This document shows positions 1 to 8,638 of a stretch of 64,000 bases of DNA, piece by piece. Location of the stretch: the NCBI RefSeq assembly GCF_023634845.1, contig NZ_JAMLJL010000001.1, positions 248,001 to 312,000 of the forward strand. The letters run 5' to 3'. Within the stretch, counting starts at the first letter, position 1. Each line of letters begins with the position of its first letter. Below the pieces are notes generated by a model. The model was not told the DNA's origin. It was given only the letters and a program-made list of their open reading frames with translations, and searched no databases. This DNA comes from Flavobacterium amniphilum. GTDB taxonomy: Bacteria > Bacteroidota > Bacteroidia > Flavobacteriales > Flavobacteriaceae. The position numbers and the translations under genes were made by a program.

Positions 1-376
1 CAAGAATCGAATCTTTATTGACTTTCGCGTATTCCAGATCACCGGTTAATACCTTTTTCACCGATTTAATGTATTCATCGTTTTTATTTAACTGGAATTC
101 CAATGAATCAGCTTTTATACCAAGTAACAAAGCGTCCTGTTTCAATTGAGTCGATGAATATCCGGGAATATATTCGCGCAGCGGTGTGAAAGCGATGATA
201 TAACTGGTCACCGAAATCAAAAATATTGCACCCAGACTTCCTAATATGAAAACATTCAAAATACTCAGCTTCAGTGAAAACTGTTCTTCAAAAGTTTCTT
301 CATTTATAATCACCAAACGGCGTCTGGCTTTGATTGAATCAAAAAAAGCTTTTCTTTTTAATCTTTTCTTAGTCAT
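1..376 (-). CDS. N-terminal part of membrane-anchored, probable M23 family metallopeptidase
   Basis: Partial gene that runs off the left edge; 125 codons are visible from the ATG at 376. The protein begins with a basic cytoplasmic stretch (MTKKRLKRKAFF...), has one transmembrane segment at about residues 36-58 and then an extracytoplasmic, coil-like region. This architecture, next to tatA, is common for flavobacterial M23 peptidases that trim peptidoglycan, but the catalytic LytM domain would lie outside the window, so the function is inferred from the N-terminus and context only. A TATATTTG promoter element lies at 396-403. Confidence 0.6.
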   Translation of the reverse strand, partial: MTKKRLKRKAFFDSIKARRRLVIINEETFEEQFSLKLSILNVFILGSLGAIFLISVTSYIIAFTPLREYIPGYSSTQLKQDALLLGIKADSLEFQLNKNDEYIKSVKKVLTGDLEYAKVNKDSIL

Positions 377-395
377 AAGTGGGCAACTTAATCTA

Positions 396-403
396 CAAAT
401 ATA
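396..403 (-). promoter_or_regulatory. Promoter -7 element TATATTTG for the M23-like gene
   Basis: Read on the minus strand the sequence is TATATTTG, a perfect match to the Bacteroidota -7 consensus TAnnTTTG. A TTG lies 22 nt further upstream. The start codon is 19 nt downstream of the box. Confidence 0.6.
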
Positions 404-474
404 GCAATTTCGGATTTTGGAAAGGCAATAAATAATAAATCGTTAAAAAATGAAAGTCTTGAATTTATCTTTAA

Positions 475-482
475 TATCTTTG
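475..482 (+). promoter_or_regulatory. Promoter -7 element TATCTTTG for tatA
   Basis: TATCTTTG matches TAnnTTTG and lies 38 nt before the tatA start codon. The nearest upstream TTG (459-461) is only 13 nt away, shorter than usual, so only the -7 part is convincing. Confidence 0.6.
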
Positions 483-520
483 CAGAATATTTAACACGCG
501 AAAGCACAAATTGATTTATC

Positions 521-697
521 ATGGGAAGAATTGGAACTCCTGAAATTCTTATAATATTAGTTGTTGTTTTATTACTTTTTGGAGGTAAAAAAATTCCGGA
601 GTTAATGAAAGGATTAGGAAGCGGACTTAATGAGTTCAAAAAAGCTTCCAAAGGTGAAGATACTACTGCAAAAAAAGAAGACGAAACTAAAGAGTAA
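521..697 (+). CDS. tatA: Sec-independent protein translocase TatA/E
   Basis: A 58-residue protein starting [15 protein letters not shown]. It has the TatA layout: a short N-terminus, one transmembrane helix (about residues 8-21), the FGGKKIPEL hinge, an amphipathic helix rich in Gly/Lys (residues 25-42) and a charged acidic/lysine tail. TatA oligomers form the pore that exports folded proteins with twin-arginine signals; TatC is not in this window. The gene has its own -7 box at 475-482, and a short hairpin at 690-716 follows it. The sequence fits the family well in length and motif. Confidence 0.93.
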   Translation: MGRIGTPEILIILVVVLLLFGGKKIPELMKGLGSGLNEFKKASKGEDTTAKKEDETKE

Positions 698-716
698 ACA
701 GTTACTGTTTGCTTTT
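690..716 (+). terminator. Hairpin between tatA and the Lrp gene (terminator or operator)
   Basis: A 12-bp stem with a TTA loop, centred on the perfect palindrome AAACAGTTACTGTTT (696-710). It covers the tatA stop codon and ends 5 bp before the Lrp start codon. The T-rich tail (CTTTT) is short. It could end tatA transcription, or the inner palindrome could be an operator at which the Lrp protein controls its own gene. Confidence 0.4.
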
Positions 717-721
717 CTTTT

Positions 722-1183
722 ATGGATAAAATAGACGCAAAAATTCTCAATATTTTACAGAAGGATTGTACACTTTCTGTGAAGGATGTTGCGGCTATGG
801 TTGGGTTATCCTACACTCCGACTTACGAAAGAATCAAACATCTTGAAGAATCCGGAGTCATTAGAAAAAGTGCTGTTATACTCAATCCATCAAAAGTGGG
901 TATTAAACTTTTTGCCTATTGTAATGTAACCCTTAAACAACAATCCAAGGAAAATTTACAATGCTTCGAAGAAGAAGTAATGAAAATGCCTGAAATACTG
1001 GAAGTAACCAGTCTTTCAGGCGTTTATGATTATGTCTTAAAAATCGCCACTACCGATATTGAAGCCTACAATGATTTTGTAGTGAACAAATTGGCCAATA
1101 TTCCTAACATCGGTCAGTACCATAGCAACATTGTGATGAGCATGGTAAAAAATGAAACTTCCTATTATTTACCGGAAGATTAA
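722..1183 (+). CDS. Lrp/AsnC family transcriptional regulator
   Basis: A 153-residue protein of normal family length. Residues 1-60 form the AsnC-type helix-turn-helix (MDKIDAKILNILQ, then DCTLSVKDVAAMVGLSYTP). Residues 65-150 form the RAM/ligand-binding domain (FAYCNVTL, then EVTSLSGVYDYVLKI). Such proteins form octamers that sense amino acids and repress or activate amino-acid genes. It is convergent with argH, overlapping by 4 bp, and sits at the end of the arginine operon, so control of that operon is a reasonable guess but is not shown. The palindrome at 696-710, just before its start, may be an autoregulatory site. Confidence 0.88.
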   Translation: MDKIDAKILNILQKDCTLSVKDVAAMVGLSYTPTYERIKHLEESGVIRKSAVILNPSKVGIKLFAYCNVTLKQQSKENLQCFEEEVMKMPEILEVTSLSGVYDYVLKIATTDIEAYNDFVVNKLANIPNIGQYHSNIVMSMVKNETSYYLPED

Positions 1184-2490
1184 ACCAATTTTTTTCTTTT
1201 TTGGATAAATTCCTCTTTTATTTTATCGTTTTGTAAATTACCAATACTTCCTTCATGGGTATGGTTTAAAATTTTACTATTGTAAGCAAACTGATTTTCT
1301 TCAACCTGTTTTGAAACAATTTTATACGCTTCCCTAAATGGTATTCCGGATAAAACCAATTCGTTAACGGCTTCAACCGTAAATAGGTTCAAGTATTTTT
1401 CATCTGATAAAATATTTTCTTTTATACTGATATTTTCCAACATCACCTCAAGTATATCCAAACATTCTTTTAAAGAAATAATCGCCGGAAACAAACATTC
1501 CTTCGTTAATTGCATATCCCTGTGATAACCCGAAGGTAAATTATTCGTCAATAATGTCAGTTCATTCGGTAATGCCTGAATTCTGTTACACTTTGCCCTG
1601 ATCAGTTCAAAAATATCCGGATTCTTTTTATGTGGCATGATACTGCTTCCGGTAGTCAATTCCTTTGGAAAAGTAATAAATCCGAAATTCTGGTTCATGT
1701 ACAAACACACATCCATCGAAAATTTTGTCAAAGTAGCAGCAATTCCGGACAAAGCCATGGCTGTCACTTTTTCAATTTTTCCACGCGTCATCTGTGCATA
1801 CACCACATTGTGATTCATCGACTCAAAATTGAGCAGTAATGTTGTGAAATTTCTGTTCAATGGAAATGACGAACCGTACCCCGCACCAGAACCCAATGGA
1901 TTCTTGTTTGCCATATGGTATGCCGCAAGGATTAGTTCCAGATCATCACAAAGACTTTCGGCATAAGCGCCAAACCATAACCCAAATGATGAAGGCATCG
2001 CCAGTTGGAAATGCGTATAACCCGGTAATAAATCGTTTTTGTGCTTTTCACTCAAATCAATCAGGCTATCGAAAACTTTTTCAGTTTTTTCAACAATCTG
2101 TTTTAATTCCGACTTGATGAACAATTTGATATCCAGCAATGACTGATCATTTCTTGAACGTCCTGCATGTATTTTTTTGCCTACTTCGCCTTTCATTTGG
2201 GTTAATAGTAATTCAACCTGGGAATGTACATCTTCCACTCCTTCTTCAATAATAAATGTCTTATCGTATACGGTTTTCAGAATTGTTTCCAAACCATCAT
2301 GGGCTTCTTTCAATTCTTCCGTAGTCAGTAATCCTATTTCGTGTAACATCGAAGTATGGGCAAGCGATCCTTTGATATCGGCTTCAGCCAGATACAAATC
2401 CCAGATTGCATCCTGACCAATAGTGAATTGCTCCACCATTTCTTCAATGGAAGTTTTTATAGTATCAGTTGTATTTTGCCACAGTTTCAT
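1180..2490 (-). CDS. argH: Argininosuccinate lyase
   Basis: Catalyses argininosuccinate to arginine plus fumarate, the last step of arginine synthesis. The fumarase/aspartase superfamily signature GSSIMPHKKNPD is present, with the N-terminal HAGRSRNDQ motif and TGYTHFQ-like segment (PGYTHFQLAMPSS). The start at 2490 (MKLWQNTTD) is preferred to the open frame that reaches 2535, because family members begin near this point and the extension lies inside argE. It is the last gene of the operon, overlapping argE' by 26 bp and the convergent Lrp gene by 4 bp. The 436 residues are slightly short of the usual 450-470. Confidence 0.95.
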   Translation of the reverse strand: MKLWQNTTDTIKTSIEEMVEQFTIGQDAIWDLYLAEADIKGSLAHTSMLHEIGLLTTEELKEAHDGLETILKTVYDKTFIIEEGVEDVHSQVELLLTQMKGEVGKKIHAGRSRNDQSLLDIKLFIKSELKQIVEKTEKVFDSLIDLSEKHKNDLLPGYTHFQLAMPSSFGLWFGAYAESLCDDLELILAAYHMANKNPLGSGAGYGSSFPLNRNFTTLLLNFESMNHNVVYAQMTRGKIEKVTAMALSGIAATLTKFSMDVCLYMNQNFGFITFPKELTTGSSIMPHKKNPDIFELIRAKCNRIQALPNELTLLTNNLPSGYHRDMQLTKECLFPAIISLKECLDILEVMLENISIKENILSDEKYLNLFTVEAVNELVLSGIPFREAYKIVSKQVEENQFAYNSKILNHTHEGSIGNLQNDKIKEEFIQKRKKLV

Positions 2491-3556
2491 TATCCGTCTC
2501 ATTAAATTTTTCAAGCATTTCAATATAAATTTCAATGCCTTTGTTGATTTCTTCTACATAAATATATTCATTGGCCGTATGCGATCTTGCCGAGTCGCCC
2601 GGTCCCATTTTAAACGTTGGAAAGCCGTTCATCAAAGCTTGATCTGAAGTAGTTGGCGAAGCATAAATAGCTCTTCCTAATGCGATGCCGCTTTGTACAA
2701 TAGGATGCTCTTTCGGTGCGAAAGAAGGATTCAAACGTGTCGAACGCGGAATCACTTCACAATCCACATGTTGTTTGATAATAGCCAAAGCTTGTTCGTT
2801 ATTGTATTTATCTGTCGTTCTGATATCAACTGTAAATTGACAACTTTCCGGAACCACGTTATGTTGAACTCCGGCATTGATAATCGTTACCGACATTTTC
2901 ACTTTGCCCAGCATTTCCGATACCTCCGGAAATTCAAACGTCCGGAACCATTCGATAGCTGCCAACGCTTTGTAAATCGCGTTTTCTCCTTCTTCTCGCG
3001 CGGCATGGCCTGATTTCCCGTGGGCAACGCAATCAATCACAAACAAACCTTTTTCGGCGATGGCAATGTCCATTTTTGTTGGTTCGCCCACAATTCCGAA
3101 ATAGATATCTCCTAATTGGGGTAAAACAATTTCGACTCCATTATTCCCTGATATTTCTTCTTCTGCAGTAGCCGCATAAACCAAATTGTACTGTAAGTCC
3201 TGTCTGTCATAAAAATGTAAAAAACAAGCGGCTAGGGAAACCAACGGTCCACCGGCATCGTTACTTCCCAATCCGTACAAAATCCCATCTTCAATATCCG
3301 GGCTGAACGGATCTCTGGTATACTGTTTATTTGGTTTTACCGTATCATGGTGTGAATTCAGTAAGATTGTCGGTTTTGAATCATCAAAATATTGATTCTT
3401 TACCCAAACATTATGTAGCAATCTGGTTGTTGGAATGCCTTTCTGAACAAAAAAATCATTCAGGATTTCAGCGGTTTTATCTTCCTGTTTACTAAAGGAT
3501 TCGGTCTTGATCAACTTTTGAAGCAATTCCAATGCCTCTTTTTGTAACTGTTTCAT
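2465..3556 (-). CDS. M20 family N-acyl-citrulline/ornithine deacylase (ArgE-like)
   Basis: A 363-residue M20 zinc peptidase fold. Metal-binding motifs visible are LLNSHHDTVKP (His and Asp), GLGSNDAGGP (bridging Asp), ATAEEEISG (catalytic Glu pair) and a late GPGDSARSHTANEY with the last His. ArgE-type enzymes remove the N-acyl group in arginine synthesis. Because the neighbour at 4338-5285 carbamoylates N-acyl-ornithine, this enzyme most likely acts on N-acyl-citrulline and releases citrulline for ArgG. It lies 3 bp from argB in the operon. Whether the acyl group is acetyl or succinyl cannot be read from this gene. Confidence 0.88.
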   Translation of the reverse strand: MKQLQKEALELLQKLIKTESFSKQEDKTAEILNDFFVQKGIPTTRLLHNVWVKNQYFDDSKPTILLNSHHDTVKPNKQYTRDPFSPDIEDGILYGLGSNDAGGPLVSLAACFLHFYDRQDLQYNLVYAATAEEEISGNNGVEIVLPQLGDIYFGIVGEPTKMDIAIAEKGLFVIDCVAHGKSGHAAREEGENAIYKALAAIEWFRTFEFPEVSEMLGKVKMSVTIINAGVQHNVVPESCQFTVDIRTTDKYNNEQALAIIKQHVDCEVIPRSTRLNPSFAPKEHPIVQSGIALGRAIYASPTTSDQALMNGFPTFKMGPGDSARSHTANEYIYVEEINKGIEIYIEMLEKFNETDNETVAKYN

Positions 3557-3559
3557 TTT

Positions 3560-4333
3560 TTACACTATTAATGTTCCGATAAATGCTTCCCCTTGTTCGC
3601 TGGCATAATCGGCGTGGCAGATTTCTACTTTTGCCACTTTTGATTCACTGGCTCTGAAAGCGTTTTCGAGTTTTGGCAACATACCTTTGGAAATAACCTG
3701 CTGTTCTTTAAGCCATTCGTATTCATTTTTGTCCAGGACACGCAGCCATGAACCATCCAAATCCGGATTGGTCAGTACACCTAATTTTTCAAAACAAAAT
3801 CTCAGATTTACATCATTTTCTTCCGAAAGCGACATGGCCACTTCCGTAGCAATCGTATCTGCGTTCGTATTTAATAAATTTCCTTTCCCGTCGTGCGTAA
3901 TCGGACTGATAACCGGAACAATTCCTGTATTAATCAGATTTTGCAGAAAACCAAAGTTGATACTTTCCACATCACCAACCCAACCGTAATCTATGGTAGG
4001 ATGATTCCTTTTAACCGATTGGATGCTGTTCCCGTCGACACCGCTCAAACCGATGGCATTACATGATCTTGCCTGCAGTTTGGCCACAATGGTTTTGTTC
4101 ACCAATCCGGCATATACCATCGCGGTAACCTTTAAAGTCTCGGCATCAGTAATACGTCTTCCGTCAATAATTTGCTGTTCTATATCCAAATCCTTTGCTA
4201 AGCTGGTGGCCAATTTTCCACCGCCGTGAATCAAAATTTTCGGACCTTTCAACTTGGCAAATCTGTTCAGAAAATCATCCAGTTTCACTGTATCATCAAT
4301 AATGTTTCCGCCTATTTTTATTACGTGTACCAT
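3560..4333 (-). CDS. argB: N-acetyl(acyl)glutamate kinase
   Basis: An amino-acid kinase fold of 257 residues. Visible motifs are VIKIGGNIIDD at the N-terminus (phosphate loop), LIHGGGK (about residues 34-40), LSGVDGN, and NTNADTIATEVA near residue 155 (substrate and ATP site), with KGMLPKLENA at the C-terminus. The enzyme phosphorylates N-acyl-glutamate, the second step of the pathway. It is short and lacks an obvious N-terminal helix like that of the arginine-inhibited hexameric enzymes, so it is probably not feedback-inhibited in that way (inference). It is 4 bp downstream of argF'. Confidence 0.93.
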   Translation of the reverse strand: MVHVIKIGGNIIDDTVKLDDFLNRFAKLKGPKILIHGGGKLATSLAKDLDIEQQIIDGRRITDAETLKVTAMVYAGLVNKTIVAKLQARSCNAIGLSGVDGNSIQSVKRNHPTIDYGWVGDVESINFGFLQNLINTGIVPVISPITHDGKGNLLNTNADTIATEVAMSLSEENDVNLRFCFEKLGVLTNPDLDGSWLRVLDKNEYEWLKEQQVISKGMLPKLENAFRASESKVAKVEICHADYASEQGEAFIGTLIV

Positions 4334-4337
4334 GTCT

Positions 4338-5285
4338 TTAAAAATTAGATTCCAGTATTTTTTTCAATACTGTCTGAACTGCATAAACCCTATTTTCGGC
4401 TTGTTGCAGAATCAACGAATTTTCGCTGTCCAAAACCTCATCAGAAACTTCGACATTTCTTCTCACCGGCAAGCAATGCATTATTTTTGCCGAATTAGTA
4501 ACTTTTAGTTTTTCATTGGTCAACATCCAATCTTCTTCAACTGGCAATACTTTACCATAATCAGTGAAAGAAGACCAATTTTTCACATATACAAAATCGG
4601 CATCCTGTAATGCTTTTTCCTGATTGGTTTCAATAGTCGCTCCTTTTGTAAACGCCGAACTCAACTCGTAGCCTTCCGGATGCGTGATGGTCAAATCATA
4701 TCCGCTGGCCAAAGTCCACTCTGCAAATGAATTGGCTACTACCTGCGGAATCGGTTTGATATGCGGCGCCCAGGTCAAAACCACTTTCGGCTTTTCTTTG
4801 GTTTTGTGCTCCTGAATCGTAATCATATCCGCCAAACTCTGCAATGGATGTCTCGTTGCCGATTCCAGGCTCACCACCGGAACTTTCGCATATTCAATAA
4901 ACTGATTAATGATCTTGTCTGCATAATCTTCTTCTTTATTTTCCAGATTCGGGAAGCAACGGATGGCCAGAATATCACAATACAATCCCATTACAGAAGC
5001 TGCATCTTTGATGTGTTCCACGCTTTTACCGTTCATCACGGCTCCTTCTTCAAATTCCAATGCCCAACCATCGTTGTTCACATTCAAAATCATCACTTCC
5101 ATTCCCAGATTTTGAGCCGCTTTTTGTGTACTCATTCTGGTTCTCAGACTTGAGTTGAAGAACAATAATCCGATGGTTTTATTTTTCCCTATTTTATCTG
5201 TTACCCCTGAATTTTTAAGCGTTATGGCTTCGTTGACCAAGGCCATGGGGTCTTCTATATCGTTTACTGCTGTAAAATGTTTCAT
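4338..5285 (-). CDS. argF': N-acyl-ornithine carbamoyltransferase, probably the N-succinylornithine type
   Basis: Transfers the carbamoyl group to the side-chain amine of N-acyl-ornithine, giving N-acyl-citrulline. Of 315 residues, the carbamoyl-phosphate loop FNSSLRTRMST is at 43-53 and the HCLPVRRN motif, typical of the acyl-ornithine branch, is near the C-terminus. In the loop GAVMNGKSVEH the residue at 89 is Val. In Xanthomonas acetylornithine carbamoyltransferase this position is Glu92 and in the Bacteroides fragilis succinylornithine enzyme it is Pro; published E92P/S/V/A changes turned the former into the latter. The start at 5285 (MKHFTAV) is chosen over upstream in-frame ATGs. Confidence 0.92.
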   Translation of the reverse strand: MKHFTAVNDIEDPMALVNEAITLKNSGVTDKIGKNKTIGLLFFNSSLRTRMSTQKAAQNLGMEVMILNVNNDGWALEFEEGAVMNGKSVEHIKDAASVMGLYCDILAIRCFPNLENKEEDYADKIINQFIEYAKVPVVSLESATRHPLQSLADMITIQEHKTKEKPKVVLTWAPHIKPIPQVVANSFAEWTLASGYDLTITHPEGYELSSAFTKGATIETNQEKALQDADFVYVKNWSSFTDYGKVLPVEEDWMLTNEKLKVTNSAKIMHCLPVRRNVEVSDEVLDSENSLILQQAENRVYAVQTVLKKILESNF

Positions 5286-5317
5286 TTCTCTTTCATTAAT
5301 CATTTCCAACCGGACGT

Positions 5318-6475
5318 TTACTTCAAAATAATTTTCAAAGCTTTTAACAATGCATCCAGTTCTTTTTTGGTTACTGCCAATGAAGGCAAAATTCTCAGGG
5401 TATTTTTGTTGCTCGCGGTTCCGGTAAAAATGCCGAATTCTTCTAATAACCTTTTACGGACAGCGGCACAAGGCTCATATAATTCGATGGCTATCATCAA
5501 TCCCTTCCCTCTTATTTCCTTAATATTGGGAATGGTAACTAATTGCTCTTTCAGGTAATCTCCCATTTTTTGGGCATTCTCCATCAGATTTTGTTTTTCA
5601 ATCACTTCCAAAACTGCTAATCCGGCGGCACAAGCTAAATAGTTTCCTCCGAAAGTAGTTCCGAGCATTTCTTTTTTAGACTGAATGTGCGGCGCAATCA
5701 AAACTCCTGCAATTGGAAATCCGTTGCCCATTCCTTTTGCCACCGTAATGATATCCGGTTGGATTCCGGCGTGTTGATGTGCAAAGAATTTCCCCGTTCT
5801 TCCGTAACCCGACTGCACCTCATCCAAAATCAAAACGATACCCAGTTCTGTACATTTTTGGGAAACATACTGCAGAAATTGTTTCTCCGGAATCTGGATT
5901 CCGGCAACGCCCTGAATTCCTTCGATAATCACACAGCACACCTCATCGTTTACAGCCTGGTCGAAAGCATTAATGTCATTTAATGGTAAAAAAGTTGTGT
6001 TGTTGTTTTCGTTCACCGGCGCTACGATTGCAGGATTATCCGTGCAGGCAACCGCCAATGATGTTCTACCATGAAAAGCTTTGCTAAAAGCGATAATTTT
6101 TTTTCTTTCGTTGTGGAAAGAAGCCAGTTTAAAGGCATTTTCGTTTGCTTCTGCGCCCGAATTACATAAAAACAACTGGTAATCAGTGTAAGCCGAAAGT
6201 TGCCCTAATTTAGCTGCCAGTTGCTTTTGTTGGTCAATTACAATCGAATTGGAATAAAAACCGATTTTCTGCAATTGTTCCGTTAGGCTTGAAATATAAT
6301 GAGGATGTGTGTGTCCTATTGAAATTACTGCATGTCCACCGTATAAATCCAAATATTGTTTTCCGTTTTTATCCCACAAATCAGATCCTGATGCTTTTAC
6401 GATTTCGATATCTGAAACCGAATACACATCGAACAGGTTCATTTGTGCCGGACTATCTATAATTGTTGTTTCCAT
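5318..6475 (-). CDS. argD: N-acyl-ornithine aminotransferase
   Basis: A class III PLP-dependent aminotransferase of 385 residues. The PLP lysine lies in ITVAKGMGNGFPIAG, the preceding Asp is in LILDEVQSGYGRTG, and the phosphate-binding NSGAEANENAFKLA and FHGRTSLA segments are conserved. It converts N-acyl-glutamate semialdehyde to N-acyl-ornithine with glutamate as amino donor. Translation could also begin at an internal Met 11 codons in (MNLFDVY), where many family members start. It sits 2 bp after argC, and a 32-bp gap separates it from argF'. Confidence 0.94.
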   Translation of the reverse strand: METTIIDSPAQMNLFDVYSVSDIEIVKASGSDLWDKNGKQYLDLYGGHAVISIGHTHPHYISSLTEQLQKIGFYSNSIVIDQQKQLAAKLGQLSAYTDYQLFLCNSGAEANENAFKLASFHNERKKIIAFSKAFHGRTSLAVACTDNPAIVAPVNENNNTTFLPLNDINAFDQAVNDEVCCVIIEGIQGVAGIQIPEKQFLQYVSQKCTELGIVLILDEVQSGYGRTGKFFAHQHAGIQPDIITVAKGMGNGFPIAGVLIAPHIQSKKEMLGTTFGGNYLACAAGLAVLEVIEKQNLMENAQKMGDYLKEQLVTIPNIKEIRGKGLMIAIELYEPCAAVRKRLLEEFGIFTGTASNKNTLRILPSLAVTKKELDALLKALKIILK

Positions 6476-6477
6476 AA

Positions 6478-7443
6478 TTAAAAAGCACTTGGTTTTAATT
6501 TTAATCCGGTTGTTTCGGGTAATCCGAACATCAGATTCATGTTTTGCACTGCCTGACCGGATGCTCCTTTCAGTAAATTATCAATCACACTCACGATCAT
6601 GACATCATCTTCATTTTTTTCCAGATACAGCAAACATTTGTTGGTATTCACGACTTGTTTCAAGTGACAATTCTTTGGTGCCAAAAACACAAAAGGTTCA
6701 TCCTGATACTTGTCTTCAAATAAAACCTGCAATTCATTCAAGGTTTTATCTGATTTCAAGGTGATACAGGCCAAAATACCTCTGGTAAAAGAACCTCTTT
6801 GTGGTAAAATATACAGGTTGCCCGAATAGTTGTCCTGAGCCTGTAACAAGCTTTGATTAATTTCTGCCAAATGCTGGTGCATAAAGGCTTTGTATACCGA
6901 CAAATTATTCTGCCTCCAACTGAAATGCGATGTTTCGGTCAATGATTGTCCAGCACCGGTGGAACCTGTCGTGCAAGAAGCATATACTTCTCCATTCAAT
7001 AATCCGGCTTCGGCCAAAGGCAAAAGTGCCAACTGAATTGCTGTGGCGAAACAACCTGGATTAGCGACGTAATTCGCATTCTGAATCGCTTCTTTGTTTA
7101 ATTCCGGTAAACCATAAACAAAAGAATGATCTGCTGCTATCCTGTGGTCCTGACTCAAATCGATTATCTTAACCGAAGGTGAAAATTCAGTCACCACTTT
7201 TTTGGCTTCGCCATGTGCCACACAGAAAAACACCACGTCAACATTTGAATCGAAAGTCGCCGAAAACTTCAAATCAGTTTCCCCGAACAAATCATCATGT
7301 ACTTCATAAATGAAATTACCGGCATTGCTTTTACTGTGCACAAATCCGATTTTCACCTGTGGGTGGTTAATCAGGATTCTGAGTAATTCCCCGGCTGTAT
7401 ATCCGGCACCGCCAATAATTCCGGCTTTAATTGTTTGCATCAC
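6478..7443 (-). CDS. argC: N-acetyl(acyl)-gamma-glutamyl-phosphate reductase
   Basis: NADPH-dependent reductase of the aspartate-semialdehyde dehydrogenase fold, 321 residues. The N-terminal GIIGGAGYTAGELLR dinucleotide-binding motif and the catalytic cysteine in NPGCFATA (about residue 130) are present, with the TGSTGAGQ segment after it. It makes N-acyl-glutamate semialdehyde. The start overlaps the end of argG by 17 bp, which suggests coupled translation. Confidence 0.95.
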   Translation of the reverse strand: MMQTIKAGIIGGAGYTAGELLRILINHPQVKIGFVHSKSNAGNFIYEVHDDLFGETDLKFSATFDSNVDVVFFCVAHGEAKKVVTEFSPSVKIIDLSQDHRIAADHSFVYGLPELNKEAIQNANYVANPGCFATAIQLALLPLAEAGLLNGEVYASCTTGSTGAGQSLTETSHFSWRQNNLSVYKAFMHQHLAEINQSLLQAQDNYSGNLYILPQRGSFTRGILACITLKSDKTLNELQVLFEDKYQDEPFVFLAPKNCHLKQVVNTNKCLLYLEKNEDDVMIVSVIDNLLKGASGQAVQNMNLMFGLPETTGLKLKPSAF

Positions 7444-8638
7444 TCAATTCTTTAGTAACCTGATGGTAAATCGAGGTTTGGTTTCCAAATATTTTTGTAA
7501 ATCCTTTCACATCTTCTCCGCTCCAGCCGTTGTTCATTTCGCCATACGACCCGAATTTGGCCGACATTAAATCAAACGGACTCTCAATGCCGTTCAATTC
7601 ATAGCGGTAAGGGTGCAACGTGATGTACACCTCGCCGTTAACGGTTTTTTGGGTGTTGGTCAAGAAAGCTTCTATGTCTCTCATGGTCGGATCCAGCATT
7701 TGGCCTTCATGCAACCAGTTGCCATACCAACCCGATAATTGTTCTTTCCAAAACAATTGCCATTTGGTCAGTGTATGTTTTTCCAATAAATGGTGTCCTT
7801 TTATAATCAATTCCGGAGCTGCCGCTTCAAAACCGACTCTTCCTTTAATTCCAATTATAGTGTCACCCACGTGGATGTGTCTTCCGATACCGAATGGCTG
7901 GGCAATTTGCTGTAAATACTCGATGGCAATTGCCGGATGTTCGAATGATTCGCCGTTTACCGAAACCAGTTCACCTTCATTAAATGTCAATGTTATGTCT
8001 AATGACTCTGTTGCAGAAACCGGAGTTGGCCAGGCTTCTTCGGGTAAATTCTGATACGAAGTCAAGGTTTCTTTTCCTCCTACAGAAGTACCCCACAATC
8101 CTTTGTTGATACTGTACACCGCCTTTTCAAAATTGAAACTCACGCCGTGTGATTTCAGGAATTCGATTTCCGCATCTCTGCTCAGTTTTTTATCTCTGAT
8201 TGGCGTAATAATTTCCACATTAGGCAACAAGTGATTAAAAATCATATCAAAACGCACTTGGTCGTTTCCGGCGCCTGTGCTTCCGTGGGCAATTGTGCTA
8301 ATTCCAAGTTGGATGGCATATTCGGCAATGCTTTTTGCCTGAACCGCTCTTTCGGCACTTACACTTAAAGGATAGGTTCCGTTTTTTAATACGTTCCCAT
8401 AAATCAGAAACTTTATGCAATCGTCATAGTATTCCTTGCGCACATCAATGCAGGTATATGAAGCCACACCACATTGCAATGCTTTTTCTTCCAATACTTC
8501 AATCTCATCCTGATCAAAAGCTCCTGTATTGATCGTTACGGCATGCACTTCATAATTTTCAATTTTACTCAGATACACCGCACAATAAGTCGTGTCCAAA
8601 CCACCACTATACGCTAATACTATTTTCTTCCTTTGCAT
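7427..8638 (-). CDS. argG: Argininosuccinate synthase
   Basis: ATP-dependent ligation of citrulline and aspartate. The N-type ATP pyrophosphatase P-loop is LAYSGGLDTT (residues 8-17), and HGSTGAGNDQVRF gives the citrulline/ATP site. At 403 residues it has the usual length. It overlaps the upstream GNAT gene by 32 bp and argC by 17 bp, so all three genes are tightly linked. The C-terminal part is more divergent than the N-terminal part, as is common in Bacteroidota. Confidence 0.95.
   Translation of the reverse strand: MQRKKIVLAYSGGLDTTYCAVYLSKIENYEVHAVTINTGAFDQDEIEVLEEKALQCGVASYTCIDVRKEYYDDCIKFLIYGNVLKNGTYPLSVSAERAVQAKSIAEYAIQLGISTIAHGSTGAGNDQVRFDMIFNHLLPNVEIITPIRDKKLSRDAEIEFLKSHGVSFNFEKAVYSINKGLWGTSVGGKETLTSYQNLPEEAWPTPVSATESLDITLTFNEGELVSVNGESFEHPAIAIEYLQQIAQPFGIGRHIHVGDTIIGIKGRVGFEAAAPELIIKGHHLLEKHTLTKWQLFWKEQLSGWYGNWLHEGQMLDPTMRDIEAFLTNTQKTVNGEVYITLHPYRYELNGIESPFDLMSAKFGSYGEMNNGWSGEDVKGFTKIFGNQTSIYHQVTKELSDANN

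Noticed and set aside
388-750. Minus-strand frame of 120 codons across tatA
   Set aside because: It is antisense to the clear tatA gene and shows no domain.
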